Positions 1 to 5,553 of a stretch of DNA of 10,811 bases are shown here, piece by piece. Numbering within the stretch: position 1 is the stretch's first letter; each line of letters begins with the position of its first letter. This DNA is from an uncultured Caulobacterales bacterium (GTDB taxonomy: Bacteria > Pseudomonadota > Alphaproteobacteria > Caulobacterales > Maricaulaceae), in NCBI GenBank assembly GCA_938007945.1, contig CALLME010000238.1, forward strand, positions 1 through 10,811, read 5' to 3'. The translations under genes were made by a program, and so were the position numbers. The notes under the pieces were generated by a model. The model made no database searches. It saw nothing but the letters and a program-made list of their open reading frames with translations, and was not told the origin of the DNA.

Positions 1-480
1 CATATGTACGCTCTCAAGGCCGCGCTTATCCCAATAAAGACTGCCCAGATCTTCGGCAAAACATTTGGCGAGGCCGTAAAATGTATCAGGGCGGTGCGGA
101 ACGTCTGTGCCGATAAATTGATTTTTGGGATACATCCCCACCGCGTGAATAGAGCTTGCATAAATAACGCGTTTTAATTGGTTCTGATGGGCGGCTTCCC
201 AGACATTATAAGCCCCGATAAAGTTTGGCCCGAGCAAAGTTTCAAACGAGGCTTCATCACCGACGGCACCAAAATGCACGACCATATCTGCACCTTCAGG
301 GAGAGCCATCATATCGTCCAGCTTGGTGAGATCCGCTTTAACGTAGGTCTCGTTATCATAAAGTTTGCCAACGTTTTCTGCGATATCGCTTGAAATAAAT
401 TCATCGGCTAGCTTGCTGAGGGGTTCACGTAAGTGAGACCCTAATCGGCCCGCTGCGCCTGTTAAAACTAATTTTTTCAC
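1..480 (-). CDS. Uronate dehydrogenase-like NAD-dependent sugar dehydrogenase (partial, C-terminus beyond window)
   Basis: The first 160 codons of an extended SDR-family (NAD-dependent epimerase/dehydratase) protein run off the left edge. The Rossmann motif TGAAGRLG lies at residues 7-14. The catalytic YxxxK is Y135-x3-K139 (YGLAK), and the family's Ser sits in YASSIH at 107-112. The stretch from about 87 to 160 (IGAYNVWEAA, SSIHAVGMYP, DVPHRPDTFYGLAK, LYWDKRG) strongly resembles bacterial uronate dehydrogenase, which oxidises galacturonate or glucuronate to the aldarolactone with NAD+ in the cytoplasm. Two positions differ from that enzyme as I remember it: SSIH rather than SSNH, and Gly where a substrate-contact Ser is expected (residue 74). 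The substrate may therefore be another sugar. The start is GTG at 478-480; I saw no in-frame ATG nearby that fits, and the ribosome site is weak. It lies 60 bases downstream of the FAD oxidoreductase on the same strand and is probably co-transcribed with it. Family assignment is confident; substrate is not. Confidence 0.8.
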   Translation of the reverse strand, partial: MKKLVLTGAAGRLGSHLREPLSKLADEFISSDIAENVGKLYDNETYVKADLTKLDDMMALPEGADMVVHFGAVGDEASFETLLGPNFIGAYNVWEAAHQNQLKRVIYASSIHAVGMYPKNQFIGTDVPHRPDTFYGLAKCFAEDLGSLYWDKRGLESVHM

Positions 481-510
481 GTCGTTCTCACTTTATAAGT
501 TGGGCCGTTC

Positions 511-525
511 TGTCTGCGGCAGACA
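511..525. repeat. 15-base perfect palindrome (7-base arms, 1-base centre)
   Basis: TGTCTGC-G-GCAGACA lies in the 60-base gap between the FAD oxidoreductase and the uronate dehydrogenase-like gene. It could be an operator for a dimeric regulator or a small intercistronic hairpin. Read in the minus direction, no run of T follows it, so it does not look like an intrinsic terminator for the left operon. Read in the plus direction, T-rich sequence follows after a few bases, but no plus-strand gene ends here. Confidence 0.45.
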
Positions 526-540
526 AACCATTTTATTTTT

Positions 541-1758
541 TTAAATCACAGCTTTTTCGATAATGGGTTTATTATTTGGAATGCGCTCATAATTAAAGGG
601 CGACATATCTAGCGTTTTATATGTGCCATAAATTAGCATCTCAGCCGTGCCGCGCCCCATGGCGGGAGATTGCTGCAAGCCGTGGCCTGAAAACCCATTT
701 AAAAAATAAAAGTTAGAGACCTCACTATGCGGACCCATAATCGCGTTATGATCAAAGGTGTTATAGGCATAATGGCCTGCCCATTCAGTTTGTACTTTAA
801 TCGCCTCAAATTGCGGAATACGTGTCGCCAGTATCGGCCAGACATGATCTTGCCAAATATCAAAATCCATTGTGAAATCATCATAATCAACAGCAGGATC
901 AATACCGCTGTGCCCGCCGCATTGATAAGTCCCACCGCCATTTTCACGCACATGGACACCTGAAGGATCAATCGTCAATGGCAAGTCTTGGTCCAATGGT
1001 TGCTCCGCAGCAAAAATCCAAGAATAGCGTTTTCGCGGCTCTACAGGCACATCAATGCCCGCCATTGCTGCTGTGCGGTTGGCGCGCGGCCCAGAGGCAT
1101 TTAACACCTGACCACAAGAAATGACGTCGCCTGATTTTAACGTCACGCTTTCGATTTGTGTGCCGCTCTTACCTTTGGTCATCGCGACGACTTCATTGGC
1201 AATATATTCAACGCCGCGTTCTTTGGATTGACGGCGCCACCAGTCAAACACAGCTGTGCCGTCCCAATAGCCTTCATCAATGAGATTGATAGACCCGAGT
1301 ACAATATCATCAACATTATAGAACGGATATTTTTCCTTAATCTCTCTTGGAGACATTAGCTGTGTCGCCGCGCCAGCGCGCAGTTGCACACGCTGACTTT
1401 CTCGCAGCACATCTGCAAAGTCTTCATTATCTGCGAAATACATGTAACCAAAATTACGGATGGTGAGTTCGGGCACACGTTCATCCCCACCCATAAATTT
1501 GCGTAAGTTCTTTACATAGTCTGCGGCAAATTGCGAAATGCGCACATTAAGGTCTGTCGAGAATTGTTGCCGCATACAAGAGTTGGTATGCATGGTCGAC
1601 GAATTTGCGTAGCTTGGGTCCTTTTCAACAACGAGAACAGAACCGTCAAAATCTTTATTGTCAGATAAAAACCAAGCCGCAGACGCGCCCATAATCGCTC
1701 CGCCAATGATGATGATATCATAATTTTTTTTGAGAGGCGATCGCTCTGATATGTGCAT
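541..1758 (-). CDS. FAD-dependent oxidoreductase, DAO family, FOXRED1-like
   Basis: A 405-residue flavoprotein of the glycine/D-amino-acid oxidase (DAO) fold. The N-terminal dinucleotide-binding motif is IIIIGGAIMGASAAWFL (15-31), with the acidic end of the second strand at VVEKD (43-47). The middle glycine of GxGxxG is Ala, a variant I recall from this family. Residues 57-67 (HTNSCMRQQFS) resemble the G-I-R-Q-Q-F-S segment of FOXRED1. The C-terminal flavin-contact segment is GFSGHGLQQSPAMGRG (355-370), and the ending DMSPFNYERI (384-393) matches the FOXRED1-type LSPF-x-x-x-RF tail. Members oxidise amines or N-methylated or D-amino acids; the substrate here cannot be read from sequence. Human FOXRED1 is a complex I assembly factor, but bacterial relatives are generally treated as catabolic oxidases. 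No signal peptide or membrane segment is seen, so it is probably cytoplasmic. An AAGG/GGTGAG ribosome site precedes the ATG. It heads a probable two-gene unit with the downstream sugar dehydrogenase. Confidence 0.85.
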   Translation of the reverse strand: MHISERSPLKKNYDIIIIGGAIMGASAAWFLSDNKDFDGSVLVVEKDPSYANSSTMHTNSCMRQQFSTDLNVRISQFAADYVKNLRKFMGGDERVPELTIRNFGYMYFADNEDFADVLRESQRVQLRAGAATQLMSPREIKEKYPFYNVDDIVLGSINLIDEGYWDGTAVFDWWRRQSKERGVEYIANEVVAMTKGKSGTQIESVTLKSGDVISCGQVLNASGPRANRTAAMAGIDVPVEPRKRYSWIFAAEQPLDQDLPLTIDPSGVHVRENGGGTYQCGGHSGIDPAVDYDDFTMDFDIWQDHVWPILATRIPQFEAIKVQTEWAGHYAYNTFDHNAIMGPHSEVSNFYFLNGFSGHGLQQSPAMGRGTAEMLIYGTYKTLDMSPFNYERIPNNKPIIEKAVI

Positions 1759-1802
1759 AACTCACCGCCTTCTTTTGCTATATTTTGAATGTCTCTTATC
1801 GT

Positions 1803-1836
1803 AGCACGGTGCTTCTATGATAGAAATCTAGGTGCC
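1803..1836. promoter_or_regulatory. Cluster of abutting short palindromes upstream of the FAD oxidoreductase
   Basis: Within the 106-base gap (1759-1864) four perfect inverted repeats touch or overlap: AGCAC-G-GTGCT (1803-1813), TTCTAT-G-ATAGAA (1813-1825), TAGA-AA-TCTA (1821-1830) and GGTGCC (1831-1836). The half-site TTCTAT recurs at 1855-1860, inside a direct repeat of AATTCT (1847-1858). The cluster is 45-78 bases from the oxidoreductase start, where a promoter and operator would be expected. A poor promoter candidate on the minus strand (TTGTGG, 17-base spacer, TAGAAG) would overlap the second palindrome. I read this as a candidate operator region for the oxidoreductase and sugar dehydrogenase pair; an mRNA-level structure is the alternative. 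The promoter guess itself is weak. Confidence 0.4.
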
Positions 1837-1864
1837 ACAAATAACGAATTCTAATTCTATCGTC

Positions 1865-2800
1865 TTAAGGACCTTCAGCCGTCTGGCTCACTGTTCTAAA
1901 CCCGATATGATTTGTCGAGAAATCCCGTTCTTGAGATTGCCGTGCGGGCGCGCGGTAGCGGGCACAGTAATTTTGCGCACATAGAAATGAGCCGCCTTTT
2001 ATTGTGTAATCTTTTAAGTCCGTTTCAGTGATGGCGGCGTTGATACTCTCAAGCTCCTGCGCGCTACGCGCATAGGGTGACGTCGTCCACTCCCAAACAT
2101 TGCCAATCATATCATAAAGCCCAAAGGCATTTGGCGGAAAACAGCCGACTGGCGCGCGCGCCTCAAATCCATCCGTTAGAGTGTTTTGCACTGGAAAAGC
2201 ACCCTGCCACGTATTGGCTTGCTCCTCTCCTTCTGGGGCGCGTTCATTGCCCCAAACATAAAGTGTTTGCGATCCTGCCTTGGCCGCATATTCCCATTGC
2301 GCCTCTGTCGGAAGCGCGCGCCCTATCCAAGCCGCATAGGCCTGTGCATCTATTAGCGAAACTTGCACAACAGGCTCACTTTCGCGGCCGTTTATAGACG
2401 AGCCAGGCCCCTCAGGATGTCGCCAATTTGCGCCCTCGACAAAACGCCACCAATTAGGATGAGTGGGCGATGGCAGAGTAAACACAGCCCCGCCCGCTTT
2501 ATTAAATCCTGGCTGACGTGTTTCGGCAGTGGTCACATAACCCGTTGCGAGGATGAATTTTTCAAATTGCGCATTCGTGACCTCGGTGCGATCAATGTCA
2601 AAAGGGGCCAGTGTTGTCACGCGCGTAAACTCTTCTGGATAGCCTTGCGGAGAGCCTAATGTGACCTCCGCACCATCCAGTGAGACGGGACCCGATGATA
2701 CGTCAACGCAGCTTTTCGTGGCATTTTGGTTCGGCGCAGGCGTCTCTGAACTGCAAGACATCAAAACTACGGACAGTAAAATTATACAAGTGCGGCGCAT
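1865..2800 (-). CDS. Formylglycine-generating enzyme (sulfatase-modifying factor), predicted lipoprotein
   Basis: A 311-residue FGE-sulfatase domain protein. A lipoprotein signal comes first: basic MRR, hydrophobic CIILLSVVLM, then lipobox LMSC with the lipidated Cys at 16. Ser at +2 gives no inner-membrane retention signal of the DD type. The domain from about 38 to 305 matches true FGE: DRTEVTNAQFEKF (70-82), ALPTEAQWEYAA (162-173), the TWQGAFPVQNT segment (197-207), FPPNAFGLYDMIGNVWEWT (221-239), and GGSFLCAQNYCARYR (269-283). Cys274 and Cys279 match the catalytic pair (336 and 341 in human FGE), which with copper and oxygen converts the Cys of a sulfatase CxPxR motif to formylglycine. Paralogous folds such as EgtB or PvdO usually lack this Cys-x4-Cys pair. 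No sulfatase is encoded in the window. It sits 51 bases downstream of the ligase on the same strand and could be read through from it or have its own promoter; TTGCCT with GATAAA at 18-base spacing in the gap is a weak candidate. Confidence 0.87.
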   Translation of the reverse strand: MRRTCIILLSVVLMSCSSETPAPNQNATKSCVDVSSGPVSLDGAEVTLGSPQGYPEEFTRVTTLAPFDIDRTEVTNAQFEKFILATGYVTTAETRQPGFNKAGGAVFTLPSPTHPNWWRFVEGANWRHPEGPGSSINGRESEPVVQVSLIDAQAYAAWIGRALPTEAQWEYAAKAGSQTLYVWGNERAPEGEEQANTWQGAFPVQNTLTDGFEARAPVGCFPPNAFGLYDMIGNVWEWTTSPYARSAQELESINAAITETDLKDYTIKGGSFLCAQNYCARYRAPARQSQERDFSTNHIGFRTVSQTAEGP

Positions 2801-2851
2801 CTCTCAGTCATGGCATTTTTTTATCAAGATAACACGAAATTTTAGGCAAGT

Positions 2852-4438
2852 TTACGCGTTAATCAAAGCGGCGACAGCTTCCAGACGGTCAGCTTCGTCG
2901 GCTGGTTTATCCCACCGAATGCGGTGAATGCGCGGAAAACGTAGCGCGTAACCTGATTTATGGCGCGCACTTTCGTGGGCACTATCAAAAGCCACTTCAA
3001 AGACGAGTTCTTTTTTGACCTCTTGCACTGGGCCAAACCGTTTGAGTTTATTGGCTCGTATCCACTTATCGATCTCTTTCATCTCCTTATCGGTGAATCC
3101 AAAATAGGCTTTGCCAATCGGCAGCAGCGCCCCGTCCTCTGACCAAAGACCAAATGTATAATCTGAGTAAAAGCTTGAGCGTTTGCCATGCCCGCGTTGG
3201 GCGTACATTAAAACGGCATCAAGCAAAAACGGATCACGCTTCCATTTATACCAAGCATGTTTGGGACGTCCCGCAACGTAAGTGGAAGACTTGTCTTTAA
3301 TCATCAATCCTTCAATGAGGCCACCTGTTTGCGCTGCCTCCTCGCGAAGTGCGGCGAGATTATCAACGGTTTCAAACGTAAGAATTTCTGATATGGAAAA
3401 GCGCTCAGACCTCCGTCCATCAATTAAATCCGTGAGATGGTCCCGACGTTCCGACAATGCAGAACCGCGCAAACTGACTCCGTCTTTAGAGATAATATCA
3501 TAAGCCATCAAATGGGCCGGCAGTTGCGCCATCAGTTTGGCGCTTGGTTTTTTCTTATTTAACCGCTGCTGCAAGTCATTAAACCGCCCAATTTCCCCGT
3601 CAGTCTTGACCAGAAGTTCGCCGTCTATCACGCCTTCAAAATCGACCTCAGACAGCAAGTCTGGAAAGCTATGCGAGATATCATCGCCTTTTCGCGAGAA
3701 AAGTTTGGCCTCGCCGTTAAGGGCAGCAAGTTGGACGCGGATACCGTCATATTTCCATTCCGCTTGATGGGTCCTAGGCGTGATACGCGCAAAGTCTTTC
3801 TCCTCAATCGGATGGGCGAGCATCACAGGGGAATAGGTCAGCACCTTGGACATATCGGGTATATCTGCATCACCGTCTATCCAGGCAAATAGATTTTCAT
3901 ACGGCGGCTCCAGCCCGTGCCAAAGCTCCTCAATGACTTCAAGCTCGACGCCTTTCATATTGGCGAGCGTACGTTTGACAGAACGCGCGGACATACCAAT
4001 TCGTAAACCTCGCGTGCCGAGTTTAAGCAAAGCCCAACGCTGCGACGGGCTCATATTATCTAGAAGGTCAATCAGGTAATCTTTTATGCTCGCCTTATCG
4101 CGTGACCGAAATTCAGTTATAACCTCGGTCAGGCTCGGCAGACGATTGAGCTTTTTCGCTTCTGGTGAAGACCGCCAGGCGAGTGCTACTGTTTCTGATA
4201 ATTCGCCAACGTAATCGCGCGACATATCAAATAAAAACGGATCCATTCGCTCGGCCATCATGGTCTTGGTTAAGTTACGTTTAAATAAATCAAAGCTGAG
4301 CGTCCCCGCAATCGCCGCCAGCGCCCAACCGCGGTCTGGATCAGGCGTGTCGCGCAAATAGCTCGCCAGTATCGCCTCTTTTGCCTTGGTCGAATTGGTA
4401 AAATATAAATCATCAAGTAGTCGTGAGAAACGCTCCAT
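2852..4438 (-). CDS. ATP-dependent DNA ligase of the bacterial Lhr/exonuclease-associated (cisplatin damage response) family
   Basis: A 528-residue ATP-dependent ligase. An N-terminal all-helical DNA-binding region (about 1-200) precedes the nucleotidyltransferase core. Motif I is EWKYDG (227-232), with Lys229 the predicted AMP-accepting residue. The other motifs are FSRKGDDIS (247-255), VIDGELLV (270-277), MAYDII (311-316), EGLMIKD (376-382) and WYKWKRD (396-402). A C-terminal OB domain (about 405-528) ends with motif VI-like FPRIHRIRWDKP (501-512). All nucleotidyl-transfer motifs look intact. It would seal nicks in DNA using ATP, in addition to the essential NAD-dependent LigA. Its ATG shares one base with the exonuclease stop (TGATG), which implies translational coupling. 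This ligase, the exonuclease, the Lhr-type helicase and PdeM form a recognised bacterial repair cluster; LigD-type polymerase and Ku partners are absent here. Length and domain order fit the family. Confidence 0.95.
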   Translation of the reverse strand: MERFSRLLDDLYFTNSTKAKEAILASYLRDTPDPDRGWALAAIAGTLSFDLFKRNLTKTMMAERMDPFLFDMSRDYVGELSETVALAWRSSPEAKKLNRLPSLTEVITEFRSRDKASIKDYLIDLLDNMSPSQRWALLKLGTRGLRIGMSARSVKRTLANMKGVELEVIEELWHGLEPPYENLFAWIDGDADIPDMSKVLTYSPVMLAHPIEEKDFARITPRTHQAEWKYDGIRVQLAALNGEAKLFSRKGDDISHSFPDLLSEVDFEGVIDGELLVKTDGEIGRFNDLQQRLNKKKPSAKLMAQLPAHLMAYDIISKDGVSLRGSALSERRDHLTDLIDGRRSERFSISEILTFETVDNLAALREEAAQTGGLIEGLMIKDKSSTYVAGRPKHAWYKWKRDPFLLDAVLMYAQRGHGKRSSFYSDYTFGLWSEDGALLPIGKAYFGFTDKEMKEIDKWIRANKLKRFGPVQEVKKELVFEVAFDSAHESARHKSGYALRFPRIHRIRWDKPADEADRLEAVAALINA

Positions 4439-5517
4439 CAGTCGTTCTCCTCATCCCGCCCAATCAGGTTAAGCGCTTTGGCGCGCACGCCGCGGGCGCG
4501 TAGCGCATATTCAAGTGCTTCGACACGTCCGTGGGTAATCCAGACATCAGGCGCACCCGTTGCGAGCGCCGTCTCTATCAGGTCATCCCAGTCAGCGTGA
4601 TCAGATACAATGAGCGCCATTTCGGCGCGTCTCTGTCGGGCGCGGGCGCGGATTTGCATCCAACCACTCGCCATGGTCGGGAGCGGATCAGGAATTTTAC
4701 GCGACCACCGATCAGCCAGCGCACCAGGCGGACACAGCACGATACGCCCTCGCAGGACATCACGCTCTTTCGCGGGAATATCAGAGATGAGCACCCACTC
4801 ACCAAAATCAAAACCCAAACTTTCATAAAGCTCGGTCAGTCGTTTTAGCGCGCCGTGCAGATAAAAAGGATGAGCGTATCCCGCTTCGCGCAGGGCCAGC
4901 ATAACGCGCTGACACTTGCCAAGCGCATAAACGCCCACCATATGAGAGCGCTCTGGCATGAGCGCCATAGAGCGGATGAGCTTGCCAATTTCGTCCTCAA
5001 GTGGGGGGTGTTTAAACACGGGCAGCGCAAAGGTTGCCTCCGTAATAAACACATCACACGGCACGACCTCAAACGGTACGCAGGTTGGGTCCGGATGGCG
5101 TTTAAAGTCCCCAGAGATGACCACACGGCGCCCATCAAATTCCAGTACAGCTTGCGCTGAGCCCAAAATATGCCCAGCAGGCGCGAACCACAGCGTGACG
5201 CCAGAGCCCAGATCATGACGTTGATTATAGGGCAGCGGAGTGCGAGCGGTCTCTTCCGTCAGGTAATAGCGTGTCTCCATAATGGCGAGCGTCTCGGGTG
5301 TTCCAAACACCTCACCGTGGCCTGAGCGCGCATGGTCGCCGTGACCATGTGTGATAATCGCGCGCTCTACCGCATCATGCGGATCAATATAGCAGTTGGC
5401 GGGCTTGCAATAGAGCCCCTCCGCCCTCACCTCCATCCAGCGTTCAACCTCGGACGTAAAGCTCTCGTGGCTTTGCGCAATTTTATGTGAAGCAGTTTTA
5501 GGGGTTGAGGCGTTCAT
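4438..5517 (-). CDS. Ligase-associated MBL-fold DNA exonuclease
   Basis: A 359-residue metallo-beta-lactamase / beta-CASP nuclease of the ligase-associated exonuclease family. Metal-binding motifs are complete: THGHGDH (56-62), AGHILGS (114-120), SGDFKRH (135-141), SDHADW (305-310) and THGR (328-331). The early GLYCKPANCYIDP segment (34-46) is typical of this family. The characterised Pseudomonas putida homologue is a manganese-dependent DNA nuclease; by analogy this enzyme would trim DNA ends before ligation in the cytoplasm. The chosen ATG (5515-5517) has a good AAGGA ribosome site about nine bases upstream. It adds some 28 residues ahead of Met28 that I do not recognise as part of the conserved fold; Met28 also has a GAGG upstream and is a possible alternative start. 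It heads the minus arm of the repair cluster, overlapping the ligase start, and is divergent from the helicase across 36 bases. Confidence 0.93.
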   Translation of the reverse strand: MNASTPKTASHKIAQSHESFTSEVERWMEVRAEGLYCKPANCYIDPHDAVERAIITHGHGDHARSGHGEVFGTPETLAIMETRYYLTEETARTPLPYNQRHDLGSGVTLWFAPAGHILGSAQAVLEFDGRRVVISGDFKRHPDPTCVPFEVVPCDVFITEATFALPVFKHPPLEDEIGKLIRSMALMPERSHMVGVYALGKCQRVMLALREAGYAHPFYLHGALKRLTELYESLGFDFGEWVLISDIPAKERDVLRGRIVLCPPGALADRWSRKIPDPLPTMASGWMQIRARARQRRAEMALIVSDHADWDDLIETALATGAPDVWITHGRVEALEYALRARGVRAKALNLIGRDEEND

Positions 5518-5553
5518 GAATATATATCCTTATTTCAACCCCATATAGGCACG
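5518..5553. promoter_or_regulatory. 36-base divergent spacer between exonuclease and helicase genes
   Basis: This AT-rich gap separates the two arms of the repair cluster and holds the AAGGA ribosome site for the exonuclease (minus strand) and a short-spaced AGG ahead of the helicase ATG. There is no room for two separated promoters, so they must overlap or extend into the opposing coding sequences. CATATA (5542-5547) is a weak -10 candidate for the plus arm, which would give an almost leaderless helicase mRNA; no good -35 is visible. I see no clear SOS box (CTG-N10-CAG or GTTC-N7-GTTC) here. Position makes it the control region; the specific elements are guesses. Confidence 0.4.

Noticed and set aside
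1865..2800. EgtB- or PvdO-like reading of the FGE-fold protein
   Set aside because: Both catalytic cysteines and the WQG, FPPN and GNVWEW segments match true FGE better.
4531..5218. Several open frames opposite or out of frame with the exonuclease
   Set aside because: Overlapping low-complexity Arg/Ser-rich translations with no domain; explained by codon bias of the real gene.
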